From contig NC_071390.1 of NCBI RefSeq assembly GCF_022682495.2, forward strand, positions 166,433,220-166,497,219: DNA of 64,000 nt. The letters run 5' to 3'. Shown here one piece after another: positions 10,741 through 23,600 of the stretch. The position numbers were made by a program, and so were the translations under genes. The notes under the pieces were generated by a model that saw only the letters and a program-made list of their open reading frames with translations, was not told the origin of the DNA and did not search any database. Source of the stretch: Desmodus rotundus (lineage: Eukaryota > Chordata > Mammalia > Chiroptera > Phyllostomidae). Positions within the stretch are counted from its first letter, which is position 1, and every line of letters begins with the position of its first letter.

Positions 10741-11065
10741 TACTCTCATTTTATTTAACGTTTATGCCTTAGGAAATGCCTGCTATGTTAAATACAAGCA
10801 CAACACTAACATGTGGTCACTTTTAGGGTCCATATATTCATTTCATATTTTTGTGGGTCCCCCACCCCCAGTTTTGGAGGAATCTTTAATGCCCTGGGAA
10901 AAGTCACAGTACAATGGTGAGCAATGAAGAAGAATATGAAACTGTAGGTGTCATAATCCCAATTGGATTAAAAAATAGGATGTACTTACCTATAGTGGGG
11001 TTTTTTTTCCTGCTTTCAAGGTGACAGTGAGGTCCAACATTTTATTCAAGAACAGTGGGGGAATA

Positions 11066-11145
11066 CATAGGGTGGGGCAAAAGTAGGTTTACAGCTGTGA
11101 GTATGCCAAATAGAGTTTATTCTTCTTTTCATTACATACTTTTGA
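11066..11145 (+). mobile_element. Mariner-type terminal fragment
   Basis: The motif gtggggcaaaagtaggttta followed by cagctgtgagta resembles the terminal inverted repeat of a mariner-derived short non-autonomous element found in several mammals. The opposite terminus is not visible, so only one end survives. Confidence 0.5.
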
Positions 11146-11239
11146 ATACAAATGTTCTCAGGCCCCTTTGACATGACGCACCACAGTCTAGACTGGGAAG
11201 CAGAGCAAGTATTTGAGGTCCCCTTCCAGCCACTCACTG

Positions 11240-11365
11240 GTTATTAATTCACTTTCTTTTCTCCGAGCCTCCATTTCCTCATCTATAAGACAAGATAGCA
11301 ATGACTCCCTGGCTCCCTCATTCGACTAACATGAAGATAAATGGAAAGAATTCAGTGCCAATAAA
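11240..11365 (+). repeat. MIR SINE
   Basis: ctccgagcctccatttcctc followed by atctataagacaagatagca, then a tail with cagtgccaataaatcaa, is a plus-strand MIR core and end. Confidence 0.7.
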
Positions 11366-11434
11366 TCAAAGCTCATTTTCAGACACCACCTCACAAGGTG
11401 CCGGTTAGGTCATCACGACACAGGTTCCGTAGCG

Positions 11435-11645
11435 ACTGAGGTGGAGGGGATGCCTGGGTGCAAATCAACTTGGCGATGTGTGATTTTAGGCAGAGCTATG
11501 TCACCCCTTCTGCGCTTCAATTTCTCATAATCAAAATAGGATAATGATAGTATCTATATCACGGGGTTTTTATGAGAACTCTATGAACTAATTCTTACAA
11601 ACTACTGTTTGGCACGTAATAATGCTTGATAACTGTTAGCTAATA
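11435..11645 (+). repeat. MIR SINE
   Basis: A near-complete plus-strand MIR: gcctgggtgcaaatc, ttcaatttctcataatcaaa, ataggataatgatagtat, then tatgagaactctatgaacta and tggcacgtaataatgcttga. Confidence 0.75.
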
Positions 11646-12194
11646 TCTTGCAAACTTGCTGGATGGTGACGTCTTCTTCATGGTTGTATTGTGTGATGCT
11701 TTAAAAGGCAGCAAACTTGAGCGCCTCTGGAAACTGTAGATGGAACTTCCACACGTCTCCTGGGAATCCTTCCATTCTTAGTGCTGAAATAGAAACAGCA
11801 GCCAAATTGGCAGCTAAACCCACCTGTTGCCTACCCCCCAAGGCCTAGCTGACATCAGTGGGAGCCCCACACTGTGAGGAGGGATCAGCATTTGTACGGA
11901 CCTGGCTGCTGCTGTTGACTGAAGAACAGCAGGGGCCCCAGGCCATGCCACCCCTTGCGGGGATCCTGGCAGAGCACACAGTCAAACAACATCAGGGTGG
12001 GGCAAGACTTGGCCCGGAGAACTCCCTGGCACTAGCTCATGAAAGGTGGGAACAGGGAGTGCCCCAGATGATTCAATGGGTGGCAGGTTTCCCTCTGAGC
12101 AGCTGCCAAAAATGCCTCCCAGGCACCTGGTTGAGAGGCAGTGAGTACAGGGGTGGCTGGAAGGCCAACCCCTCCAGGGCCACTCCAGTTCCCT
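11646..12194. other. No supported gene
   Basis: A 170-aa plus-strand frame (11858-12370) has no ATG start, runs into an L2 relic and shows no domain, so I treat it as chance. Nothing else is recognised. Confidence 0.4.
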
Positions 12195-12340
12195 TCTTGC
12201 CTCTGTGCCTGTGCACACTTGGCTGTCTCTGCCTGGAGTGTCTCTCTACCTACCTGCTCAGCAAAACCCTAGTCCCAGCTCATCCTTCTTGTCCCAATTC
12301 AAGTCTTTGGGGAAACTTTCTGGGCTCTACTAGGCAGACT
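12195..12340 (+). repeat. L2 3' relic
   Basis: ctgcctggagtgtctctcta and the stretch from agctcatccttcttgtccca to gggaaactttctgggctct follow the L2 3' region. The copy is strongly diverged. Confidence 0.55.
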
Positions 12341-12415
12341 TGTGCTCTTCACAGTACACAAACTGTATAAAAATATAGTGTATCCACTAGGTACTTAAAT
12401 ACTCCATCTTCTATA

Positions 12416-12682
12416 CAGTTGACCCTTGAACAGTGAAGATGTGAACTGTGTGGGTCCACTTGTACATGGGTTTTCTCAATAACATTTTCTTTCTCCAGCT
12501 TATCATGTTGTAAGAATACAGTATATAATATTGATACATATAACAAAAAATATGTGTTAGTTAACTTTATGTTATGAGCAAGACTTCTGGTTAAGTTTTT
12601 GAGGAGTCAAAAGTTATTTGCAAATTTTCAACTGTGTGGAGTTTGGTGCTTGTAACCCCTACGTTGTTCAAGGGTTAACGCA
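12416..12682 (+). mobile_element. Tigger-type (TcMar) non-autonomous DNA element
   Basis: The left end cagttgacccttgaacagtg (12416) and the right end cgttgttcaagggttaac (near 12679) are terminal inverted repeats. TA dinucleotides precede the left end. The text gtgtgggtccacttgtacat is typical of Tigger-derived MER elements. Its internal sequence is shortened and it carries no transposase. Confidence 0.82.
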
Positions 12683-14480
12683 TTTATATCTTACATGCTT
12701 CTTCTAGTAAGGCACGTTACCAATGTTTATCAGTATATGGTCAGGCCATTTAGGATGCCCAACAGGATCCAGCCCTGCCCACAGACCCTGTCAGAGGGAT
12801 GAATCTTGAAGGGCGTGTTTCTGTCCTGTGACTATGCTTCCAGCCATAGCTGAGTAGACAAGGGAGCCAATCTCCAGGTGGCGAGTGACCTGTGGTGTGG
12901 GTCAGGTCAGGTCAGATTCTCACTGCCAGGGGTCTGAATTGGGAATGACTTCAGCAAGGAGCAGTAGGAACTCAAGCTGAAAGTATGACCTACAGAGAAC
13001 CCGATGTAGTTAGATGCTGTGATGTGCTGCCTGGGTCCCATTCAGGAATAAAGGATTTATTCCCCCTTCTGCTGGGAGTGTGCTCGCGACAGCCCTCAGG
13101 TGGCAGCTCTCTTTGGGAATGTGTCTATTGAAGACAGCCCCCCCCACCCCGCCTGCCCCAAGATTCCCAGGAAGCTCATATCCAATGGCTGGTTGACCCC
13201 AAAGCAGGGTCAACCTCAGGAAAAAATTGAAATGCCATCACAGCTTCTGAGTGACCTTGTGTAGTTGGCCAGGGCCTTTGTCAATACTAGGGGTCACCAA
13301 CCATCCTGGTTTGCCTGGGATAGAGTGAGTTCCACGGACCTTTCAGGGCTAAACCCTGGAAAGTTCCAGGCTAGCCAGGACAAGTCGGTCATTCAAGGCA
13401 AGACTGTGCTGCAGCTCAACTTCTCTGTCCACCCACCCAGTTCTATCTACTTCCCTCCCCTTTCACAGGTGGGAACCCCAAGAGCACGCCCAGATAAACC
13501 TCCAGCCCACTGATCTCCATCTCAGGACCTGCTTCCCCGGGGACCCAGCATGTGGCAGTGCAGAAGCTATAATGTGAGAGCTCAAGTTATGAGGCATCAG
13601 AAACTCTGAGCAAGCAGAAGCTGTAGGGTATGTAATAGGGAGTCAGGAATTCACGTGGTGGGGGGACTGAAAGAAGCAGACATATCAGAGACAGTATTCA
13701 TGTTGAGAGGAGCGCCTGAGCTGAGAGTCCAAGAATCACCTTGGGTCTCTAGTAAATAGATCCTCTTCATTCTTTCATAATTGTTACCATGAACAATAAT
13801 ACTTTGCTCATCAGTTTATTATTGTACATTTATCTGAGACTGTAGTATTTGCTGTGTATTTGCTGACTGATTAGGCCCAGAACTATCTGTTAAGCTCAAG
13901 CTACATGAAGACTCTCCTGTAATGAGGCCTGACCGTAAATTTAGGCATCTGCACTTCCCGTACTGCTCACTGCATTCCTACAATAAATTCTCTGCTTATT
14001 TGAGACGGTTGGGGTAGATTTCTCATCTTTGTATTTGGAAGGATAGCATTTCTGCATCAGCAAGGGATTAGTTTGTTGGCCACAACCAAACTCTGGAAAT
14101 CTTAAGGAAAAGAAACAAACTTGCTGGAATGACATTAGGGGTTCCCAAAATCAAAGAAAGACTGTTGAAAAGTGGGCAAGAACCAGAGGATCTGCCACCA
14201 ACATCATTATGGCTGTAGCCTCCAGGCATATCAAGGCTCTTACACACTATGGAGACCCCAAGTCCCAGGAGGGAGTCTGACTGGCGGGGCCTGCCCTGCA
14301 CCAGGAGTAGGAAAAGGAGAGGGAGAGGAGCATCTAGCCTCTGTGGCTTCTGTGCTGTGAGACAGCACTACCCATCCTGAACACAGTATGGGTGATTTCT
14401 CAAAAGAGGGAGTGACTTACTAAAAGGACATGGGGACTGAGATCTGGAAGCCAAACAACAACGTAGGTCCACGTCAGTGT
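12683..14480. other. No recognised gene
   Basis: The stretch is unique-looking with short chance frames only. An AATAAA-containing segment at about 13970-13990 (ctacaataaattctctgctt) could be an old LTR end, but I cannot place it in a family. Confidence 0.35.
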
Positions 14481-14489
14481 CTATTTCCC

Positions 14490-14610
14490 TCCCAGGCTAA
14501 AGGCTTTAAAGGCAGGAACTATGAATTTTCATCTTGTCTTCCAGATGGCTGGTGCCTGGCATTCAATAGATGCTTCATAATTTTGTTTAAGGAATTGCAG
14601 ATTAAATGAT
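14490..14610 (+). repeat. L2/MIR3-type 3' end
   Basis: aaaggcaggaactatg followed by ggtgcctggcattcaataga and tgcttcataattttgtttaa is the L2 3' terminus pattern (quantity phrase, then 'catagtaggtgctcaataa' type tail). Confidence 0.65.
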
Positions 14611-15865
14611 CTCCTTCACTCAAGGAATCAATACATATTGAAAAGCTGGTGCTTGCCCCCTCAGGAATGCAAAGATGGACACAGAAAACAGCAATTCTTA
14701 AGTGCTTTAAAATCTAGAAGTGCGACTGGGGCATACAGGCAGGGTATATATACTGTGTGTGACAGGCACACCATAGAGGACAGGTGTGTCTCCATCCATG
14801 CACTGAGTGTGGACACATGGATTTCTGTCACTCTAGTTGTGTTCTTGTCATGAGTGGAATCCTCAGTCATCCTGTGATCCTCCAAGAGAGTGCCTGCTGG
14901 TAACTAAAAAATAGGGACTGTTTTTCCCTGGTTCCCGATACCACTTTGGCTGCCCTTTCTAGAGCAATCACATGAAAACCTGTCTTCCAGGGGAAGTTTA
15001 AGCAGCCCGTCACTCAGAGGTTGCAAGAATATATTAAAACTTTCCTGATTGGGGCTGTAGAAAATCAACTGTGTTTCTAGGCTGGCCCCTTCCCCTTCCC
15101 ACCAAAGTGGGTGGGGGGTGTGCGCTGCCCATACCTCAGGATGTGCCACATGGGGCTCCAGATCCTGCCAACCGCCACCCCCCCTCCGCCCACAGGTGCT
15201 CTGTCTTGTCCTAATACTCCCTCTCCTTTCTCTTTCTTTATTCTCTCTCCTGATTCTTTCCTCCTAAATAAGTCCTGGCGTGCTCACTCCACCCCATTTT
15301 TCCGGGACACACTGTGCTTTTCTCAGAATTCAGCAAGTCTCATATCCTCTTTTGTGTCTTATAGTTTTCCTTCTCCTGGAACCTGCCTGTGAGTCAAAGG
15401 CATAGCCTAGGCTTCCATTTCTCCTGATGGTGAAGAAGCTTGAACTTAGAGTCGAAAGCTAGAAGGGTTGGGAGTGGTTCCCACTCCTAATGACACTTGA
15501 CTTTGTTCCAAGCATCTACCCCCCAAACTACGTATCTCTCACTACTGTAAGTCCTGCTGAAAAACTGCATGTTTAGACAAAATAGTCATGTCACCCCTGA
15601 TGAAATAGCTTTAATTTACTATCCTTAAAGGACAATTATCCACCTTTGAACTCTGGGTTAGATTACAAAACCTGTTCTATTAATCTGACAGTGAAGGCCT
15701 CTGTCCTAGCATTTCTTTCCCAGGTTTCTCCCCAGACCATGGGATGGGGGCCGGGGGATGAGAAGACTGTCCTCACATGCACATGTGCATTCAAGTGAAA
15801 GACAGGAGGAACGGTGTGGCAAAGGCAGCTAGCTGTCTCCTAATATATTTTCCCCTTTTCTGTAG
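14611..15865. other. No recognised gene
   Basis: I see no supported feature. Frames of 60-95 codons on both strands overlap one another and have no coding signature. Confidence 0.35.
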
Positions 15866-16095
15866 TAAAAACACACCTCAATTTTTAGCTAGATACATGC
15901 TGCCCAGAATACAGCCTGAATTTTCCAGCCTCCTGTGCAGCTAGATATGGTCACATGACTAAATCCTGTCCAATGGATGTGAGTGAGAATGATGCGTGCT
16001 ATTCCTGGCTGACAACCTTAAAGGGAAGGGACGGGCTTTTCTTTTCCCCCATTCCCTCCCCTCATCCTCCCTTCCTGCTGGCTGGAGAGTGGACT
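15866..16095. repeat. Ancient interspersed repeat, family uncertain
   Basis: Text such as ccagcctcctgtgcagctag and atatggtcacatgactaaat followed by tgtccaatggatgtgagtga recurs in mammalian genomes as an old interspersed repeat. I recognise the pattern but cannot assign the family. Confidence 0.35.
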
Positions 16096-16862
16096 TGGTA
16101 GTACGTTGAGGGGGAGCAGAGTTTGCCACCCAAAATGTGCATCTTTGAGATATTGATTATTTAAGGTGATTATTTTTAAGAAACAAAAGACTCAGGAAAA
16201 ACGTTTGATTTCCCCTCTTAGTGCCTAAAAGGAATTTAAGATAGAGCACCTGGTCCAGGAAGGGAGGTATCATCACAGATAACTGGGGCTTAAACCAAAC
16301 TAGTGTGTGAGAGACAGGGAGGAGCCCAGCAAGGCCCATTTGATCGAAGTCCTCTCTATTTTGAAATAGGCCAATGAACATTTGTTTACTAAATATTAAC
16401 TGTTTTCACCTGCGTATAAATTGTTCTACTTCCCTTTGAATGTTTAGACACTACTTCCCCCTCCTTAGTCTAGAGAGACATATATAACAAATTTTCTTTT
16501 ACTATCTTTGGAAGTTTTGTGTTTATGTTAATTCCCCACGTTCACATACTAGAAATTGATTTGCTCCTGTTACCCTGCCTTACATCATTTTAAATACTTG
16601 ACCAGCCAGAAGAACAAAGAGGAAAAGAGGAAAGTTTCCCCATGCCCACAAAGTCGTCTCAGCTCATGTGCACGAGGGCAACATCCTCGGAGTGGTGGAG
16701 CCACAAGGCAGAAGGAGTCTGGCCTCTGACGCAGGGGAGTTGTCTGTAGCGGCTCTTTACTTTTCATGCCCCTGAAACTGTTCCTGAAAAAGGAAATGCA
16801 TTTCTAGTGTGTCTATGTCACTATCATTGTCAGCTTCTGCTGGATCAGCTGATCCTATATCC

Positions 16863-17296
16863 TAAGGGTCAGTCAACTATCTATGACTTGCAGGCCAAAA
16901 TGGGCCCACCACCCGTTTTTGTCAATACAGTTTAACTGGAACTCACCTATGCCCATTCATTTGTGTACTGTCTGTGGATATAATGGCAGGCTGTAATAGA
17001 GATCTATGGCACACAAAGCCAAAAACATTTACTACCTGGGCCCTGGCTGATGTAGCTCAGCAGATTGAGCATGGGCTGATAACCGAGGGGTTGCTGGTTC
17101 GATTCCCTGTTGGGACGTGTGCCTGGGTTGTGGGCCAGGACCCCAGTGAGGGCCACGTGAGAGGCAACCACACACTGATGTTTCTCTCCCTCTCTTTCTC
17201 CCTCCCTTCCCCTCTCTCTAAAAAGAAATAAATAAAATCTTAAAAAAAAAATTTACTACCTGGATCCTTACAGCAAAAGTTGGCCAGCTCCTGCTC
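16863..17296. mobile_element. hAT (MER20-like) element interrupted by a VES SINE
   Basis: The left part (gtcagtcaactatctatgac ... gtttttgtcaatacagttta ... cacacaaagccaaaaacatt) and the right part (atttactacctggatcctta, cagcaaaagttggccagctc) are the two halves of a roughly 220-bp hAT MITE. The halves are separated by the VES element at 17041-17250. Confidence 0.72.
17027..17263 (+). mobile_element. VES SINE
   Basis: The head ccctggctgatgtagctcag starts at 17041. The B box ggttcgattccctgt, the segment gagaggcaaccacacactga and a CT-rich tail with aataaataaaatct follow. A perfect 13-bp duplication, atttactacctgg, flanks it (17027-17039 and 17251-17263). The target is a hAT element. Confidence 0.93.
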
Positions 17297-18330
17297 TATT
17301 CAATGAATTTATATTTATACCAAAATATTAATGATGCTTACCTCAGGATGTTTTCCTGTCTCCTTGTGTTTCTCTCATTTGATCACTCAACCTTTCTCCA
17401 AAGAAAACAAATCTCTGCATGGAATGGGGAAATCTACTCTAGATTCCACCCTATATGAACCTACAATACCCACGTTTTTATTGTCACTCTCTTCCCTGCC
17501 AGAAACATTTGAGCAACTCGCCAGCTCTTACAAAAATGCTGGATCTTGTGTTGTATCTAGCAGGATAAATTTGATTGCTTGTAGCCAAAATTCAACCTAA
17601 TAGGGATAATTTATTGGCTCTTTCTCTCCATCTCTTGGCTCTGCTTATCTCTAATAATCTGTTCCTAAAATGGGCTCTTTGTGCCCTGAAAATATGGTTA
17701 CTGGAAGGCTGGAGCTTGCATCCTTCTGGCTAATAATCCATAAATGTGTCCACATATCAAATTTCATAGACAATTCTGCTTGGCTTGCTTGAGTCAAAGT
17801 TTATGCTTCAACCTAACATTGTATTTAGGAGAAGGGAGTGATTTGATCAGCTCGGTGATGAGGCTCAGGGTCAACATGGAATGGATTTCTCTTAGGAAAG
17901 AGTGGTTTTATTACTGAGAAAGGAATAAGGTGGAGGGGGGGAGCACAGGACATTAAAGCATAACACAACAAAAAAACAAAAAACAATAGATGTTCATTCC
18001 AGTCAACTTTGGGTTCTTTTGTATAGTTTTGTTTGCTTCTGGATGTGTGATGTTACATTTATTTAAAGGCTAATGTGCATCTCTATTGTCTGATTTGGAT
18101 GCCAATTGATTATTGTTGAAATTACTATACCAAACTCAGCACATCACGAAGTCTATGTGAACTGTGAATCACATCCTCCAACCTTTTTTTTTTTCATTTT
18201 AGCCAAGACTATAGTTTACAGAGTCTAAATGTCTGGTTGAAAATTAGGCACCAGCCAGCTTTCTCTAAATAGCAGGGTGTAAAAAGGCAGAATCCTCAGT
18301 AGTAGACAAAGGGTGGTATAAGCAGTTAGC
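17297..18330. other. No gene; possible old LTR-like relic
   Basis: The stretch at about 17565-17760 (ttgtagccaaaattcaacct, ataatttattggctctttct, ccatctcttggctctgctta) resembles an ancient interspersed repeat of uncertain family also hinted at near 31150. Nothing coding is seen. Confidence 0.3.
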
Positions 18331-18334
18331 AACG

Positions 18335-18480
18335 AGGATTTGAGGCTCCGATCTTCTTCTTGGGTGGTCATGACAACTTATTTAGTGGGGGCGGTTTTTG
18401 AAACTCAGTTTACTTTTCTTCAAAATGGGGATGACGGGCTTGTTCTCTCTCATAATTGATTTGAGAATTAATTCTTTCCT
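18335..18480 (+). repeat. MIR SINE
   Basis: The core reads tttgaaactcagtttacttt followed by cttcaaaatggggatgacgg, then ctctctcataattgatttga. It is a diverged plus-strand copy. Confidence 0.6.
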
Positions 18481-18899
18481 GCCAGCTGGCTTTCAATTAT
18501 TTGGGTGCAAACTCTCCACAATTTGGCTCTCAAGTTCTTGACAACCCCCAGACGAGCATTTGGCAAGAGAAATTTTGTTGATGAAGTAAAATAGCAGGAC
18601 AGCCAACTGGCCCCAGATCCGTGACATGACTGGATTAAATCTTTGCTCGTGCCCACGGTGCTGGGTGCTTCAGGTGAGTGCTTGGAAGCTATCATTTTCA
18701 GCAGGTTTTAAAAGGGCTCCCAGGAGGAAGTCAATCATTATGTTAAATTACTCCTTCAGTTACTACCCACTTTTAAAGATGGTAGATGGTTTCTTTCTTT
18801 TTTTTTAATTCACGTTCATTCATCTCAGTCTAATCACATAGGAACCGGGGGAAGATAACAGCTGGGACATCTCAAGAATTCTAAATTACATTCTTGCTT

Positions 18900-18985
18900 C
18901 TAAACCACAGCACCCATGCAACACTTCAATCTGTCTGTTCCTCAACTGTCTCATCTACAAAGTTGAGATGATGCTCTTGTGTAAC
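18900..18985 (+). repeat. MIR SINE fragment
   Basis: caatctgtctgttcctcaac followed by tgtctcatctacaaagttga, gatgatgctcttgtgtaacc matches a short MIR core. Confidence 0.5.
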
Positions 18986-20449
18986 CTATTGGTTTAAGAA
19001 GCTGACATATGCCAATTAGGACACAAAGAGATGAGCCAGTACCTTCAAACAAGATGGTATCAAGCAATAAGGTGCCAAGGTCAGGTTGAAGGCAAACAGG
19101 TGTCAGAAACTTTAAGACACCTACTGTTTGGACAGTTTGAAAGCCCGTAAGCATTTATGCATTTCACTAAAGTGCTATGGGGCAAGGCAGAGAGGACCAA
19201 ATCTGCAGTTGAGAAGAAACTGGGCAGAGAGAGAGCTATTTCATGTCTGGGTGTACTGTAGGAGGCTCTTCTGGACCGTGGAGAACAAATATTTATTCTG
19301 TTGCCCCAAGGGAGTTTCCTGTAAGGGTGCTTAGCTAGTAAGAAAGCGCAGAAGGTCAATGGCAGCTGAAGTGCCCTCCCAGTGGAAGGTTGCTCAGGAC
19401 ATCATGCCATTCCAGGTCCCGGCAGCAGCACTAGTGGTTCATCCCTCAGGTGATTCAGCTTTCCCTTTGTTGCTTTTACTTAATTGAGTCTGCATCTACT
19501 TCTCTCACTGACATCTGGCTCCCTCTACTTTCTGCTCAAGCTCATTCTTCTTGCTCACTCATGGCTTCTGCCCCAGGACATCTGCTTACTGGCAGCTCTA
19601 GCAGCTTCTTAAGTTCTAAATGCTGGTTCTTCCAACTACCCTCTTTCTATGTGGCTCAAATTTCAACTTTCCTAGGAGAACCTGCCTATAAAACAGATGT
19701 CTATGGCTTAGGCACAGGCCCTATTCAATCATTTGTAACCAGGATGGTTGGGTCTTATCCAAAGCATGGTATCTTATGTATAATCTATGAAGAGAAGAGT
19801 CTATCTATGTAACTCTCAGCTGTTTTAAGACTTCATACCATCTCCAGTATGTGAATATATTAATTTCATCTCTGCTTTCATCACAAAAGAGTTAAGGCTG
19901 TTACACCGATAATGCCACTGTAATGTACAGAAGGTAGGGTATACCATATGTGAGGTGCTGAAATGGTCTATGGAAACTCAGAGAGGACACTGATTTAAAA
20001 CCGGCGATTCAGAGTCTTCGCAGATGAAGTAGAAATAAAACAGAACACTGGAGAATGGATAGCATTGTGATAGAAAAGAGACAATGAGTCAAAGAAAAGC
20101 ACCAACAAAAGTTTGGGGGTCATTGGTAACTCATCATTTTGAATAGGTTGGAGGCTTCCATAGGGAGGGAGGGAGGGAGGGGAGGAGGGGAGCTAAACCC
20201 AACACTTTAAATTCCATGCTAGAGAGTCTGAACTTTACTTATTGGCCTGACACTGGAGGAGTCATTAAAGGTTTCCAGTCTGGGCAGGGAAGGGGTTGGA
20301 GCTGTTTTTAGGAACAGTCTTCTGACAGCTGGGCATATAATAGGTTGGAGAGAGAAACAATGGAAGACAAGGAGGTTATTATTGCCCCACTAGGGTGTGT
20401 TAGAACATGAGATGAGATAATAGATGTGAAATGCCTCTCCAAGGTAGCA
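18986..20449. other. No recognised gene; one GGGA microsatellite
   Basis: A (GGGA)n purine run lies at about 20162-20191. I see no coding or RNA gene. Several 60-120 codon frames are present but overlap each other on both strands. Confidence 0.4.
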
Positions 20450-20454
20450 AATAA

Positions 20455-20690
20455 CAGCTTGTGGTTATTGAGAGTTCACTATGTGCAGCCTTGTGCTAGA
20501 CAATTTCTTAACAATATTTTATTTGACCCAATGAGGACATTATACGGTAGATGTTATTAGTCTTATTTTACATATCATGACACCAAGACTCACCAATGCG
20601 GAAATCTGTTAAAGATCCCATGTTAATGAGTGCTAGAGCTAGAACTTGTCCTCAGGTCTGGAAGACTGCAAAAGTCCTGCTGACTACTCT
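20455..20690 (-). repeat. MIR SINE
   Basis: Reverse-complement MIR: tggttattgagagttcacta, tgtgcagccttgtgctagac, attagtcttattttacatat, gtgctagagctagaacttgt. Diverged but nearly full length. Confidence 0.72.
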
Positions 20691-23600
20691 GGACTGCTTC
20701 CCAAGGTCATTGGCTGTTGACTTAATGAAGGGGGCAAGAAAAAGAGCAGTGTCAAAGAGAATGTCAAGTTTTCCAGAGTAGGTGATGGGGGACCATGGCA
20801 GTGCTGTGGATAGAAGTCAGATAAAGGAATACCTTTTTCTTGGGAGTTGGGAATTTAAGAGGCAATTTGGGAGACGAGTAAGGTTGTGAGCTTATTTTGA
20901 CCTTAAAGCAAATACACGAATCACTCTAAACAGCAGTGGAAAGTCGTGGACGTAAAGAGATCAGGAGACTCCGCATGACGGAAGTGGACCAGTCAATTAC
21001 TCCATCTTTTTTCTTGCATTCGGACTAGCACGAATGACTACTCTGTTTGCCCCCTGTACCTTGGCCACATTGCCCTACAACCTTGACCGATCTTCCACAC
21101 CTGCCTGCTGGCATGAGACAATGTCAAGTTGTGGGCCCAGGCTGCCCACTCTTCTAGTGGACAGTCCTGCCTACAGCCCTAGGGAGGAGGTGGCAGCCAT
21201 GTTTCCACATGATTCCCACCCACTCGGCCACAGGTGGCTGGAGAGGAGCCAAATCACGGATTGACCAATAATCTATGCTGCACCTGATGGGTGATTAATG
21301 CTGAAGGATGAGCTTCTCTCAAAGAGGTTCCTTAGTTCTTCACACAAGTCAGCATCTGGTGGAACCGTGTCTCTAATTCTCCAGACCTGTCTAACTGCTG
21401 ACTGAATAGTGAATGTTTGAAGGGCGGGGCTGAGTCCTCCCTGATCCTACGTGTCATTCCCTCTTCCAGGTCCAGTGCAGGGTCTGTCACAACAAGACAA
21501 TGAGGAAACACATATGGATGAGTGTATATTAAATCTTAGCTGTGGGCATAGCTTTGGCTTAAATCAGGATAGAGAATTGTGTATAGTTGTTGTTTGTACT
21601 TTTTCTACTCTGCTAAATAGTTTATTTTATGGAGTTATAGACAGTCATTTCTATGTCTATCTTCCCTAATAATCACCATACATGCTAATAATACTAGACA
21701 CTTTTCCGAGTGTTTTGTGTGCATTAGATTATTCCTGTACTTCTTCACAGCAGTGTCAAGCATTACTCTTCTTATAATGTGAAGTTAGTCTGACCCATCT
21801 CTGTTATGTAATACTCGTCTCCTAGCAGGTGATCATTAGTGTATGTGTGTACTATTGGGTTGAATTCTCTATTCCCAACTTGGCCACCATGTGCTATAAT
21901 ATTTCATATTATATTCTACATAATATGTACCATAGAGGGGTCTAATGTTGGTAGGTATAGAGAGATAATACTGGGGAGGATTATCAGAATTTAGGGTGCC
22001 AGGGGGGCAGTCTAGTAAGATATCTAGGGTCAGGAACATCAGAGCAAGGCAGTGGGGCTGCAGGAAACTGCATGCACTGTTTTGTGATCATGGAAGATGG
22101 TTGGGAAGATGGGGAGTGGGGCAGTCACATGGGTGGGAGTGCTGGGGGAACTTCACGGGGGGCTCTCTCCACTTCGGAAGGCCACCTTGCTCTCTAGAGC
22201 AATGTGAGCAGTCCTCCACCTCAAGACATCAACGTTTCTGCCTTGATTGGCATTTAGTGGGTGTTGCAAATCCAGTAGTTAATTTTTGACTGTTTGACTT
22301 TTTCTCTGAAAATATAGTATTTTTTCTGAAAAATGGTTGTGGCTTTCGATGTGTGGGAAGTCGGAGTTCTCAGTTAAAATCAAAGCTGTTGTCATCACAG
22401 GGTGTACCTGGGTCTGGCTTATGCAAAGGCACCTTTGCAGTGCATTCTGAAGAACCTCCCAGGACTGAACTCATATTGAGAGAAGAGAACCCAAAGACCA
22501 GATGTGGTCCACAGCAGGTGTCTTAGAGTTGGAATCAAGCAGCCTGCGTCCCAGGGCCTGTGTCACAGAATTCTTTCAGGTTCAGGCATGGGGATACTTG
22601 TAAGTCTTACCTAAGACTGACCTATCCAGAATCTACGTGAGACTTGGAAGCCCAACTCACATGAGCATTGGGACCCGTATTTGCAAAGTGCCACCCAGGA
22701 GGAATGGAGGTCTCTCCTTAGAGGAAAGTGGAGCACTTTCATGCCACTTCGGGCTTTTTGGGCAGCTTTGGCAGTGTGTGACTTCACAAGCAGCAGTCAC
22801 CGTGGATAGTGGCATTAGTAAAAGCAGGAGGTCAATAACACAATGGCTTTCTGGAACCCCATGTGGCCCGACCCTGTCTTTGTACTGTTTGGTGTGCCTT
22901 CCTGAGCACAGGAAGCTTCTGCTATAGTTCCTTCTAGTAATCCAGAGTTACAGAGAGAAAAACAGTGTACACCCAGGGGAGCTGAGAGGACAGTCATACC
23001 AGATACCTTCAAAGGACTCCCAGAAACTGTTGGGGGGTGAGGGGACCTTAAAGATAGAGGAGGCTAATAACATAGCCTCCTATGAAGATCTTCATCAAGG
23101 GTCCTGCAATAACAGGTTGGAAAAAGTTACAGAAATAGTGTGACCTATGTCCCTCAGGCCAGTGCTCCCTGTGAGACTTGGCTTCCACATAGATTAAGAT
23201 CAGGAAAGGTGTTCCTTGTCCAGCTATTCACAGCCTACCTGGCATTCCATATAATGAGGACAAGATGCAGGCAGCAATGGTGCACTGGTCTTCTGCCATC
23301 ATCCCTGCCCATTTATTGGTTTGACAACCTGTCAGCTCAGTACAGCCTGTCGATGTGGCCACACGAGTCAGTCTGTGAGAGCCTGTCAACATGAGTGGAT
23401 GTGCATTTTCAGTGCTGATAGGACAAACCAGAGATGTTGGATTGTAATACTATTGAATGAGAACTTGATGAGAACTTGATGAAAATTTGGAATTTTGAAC
23501 TAAAGGCTTATTTTGGTATGGTTTTATCTTGAAAAATTGAATTCGTCGTGCCTTTTTATCTTTAACAGGATGTTTAAAAGGGGCTCTCTCTACCCTAGAG

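Noticed and set aside
11858..12370. 170-aa plus-strand open frame
   Set aside because: It starts with GTG, crosses an L2 relic, has no domain and is accompanied by an antisense frame. It looks like chance.
17041..17110. tRNA gene-like sequence (A and B boxes)
   Set aside because: It is the tRNA-derived head of a VES SINE, with the SINE body, tail and duplication attached. The same applies to the other six copies.
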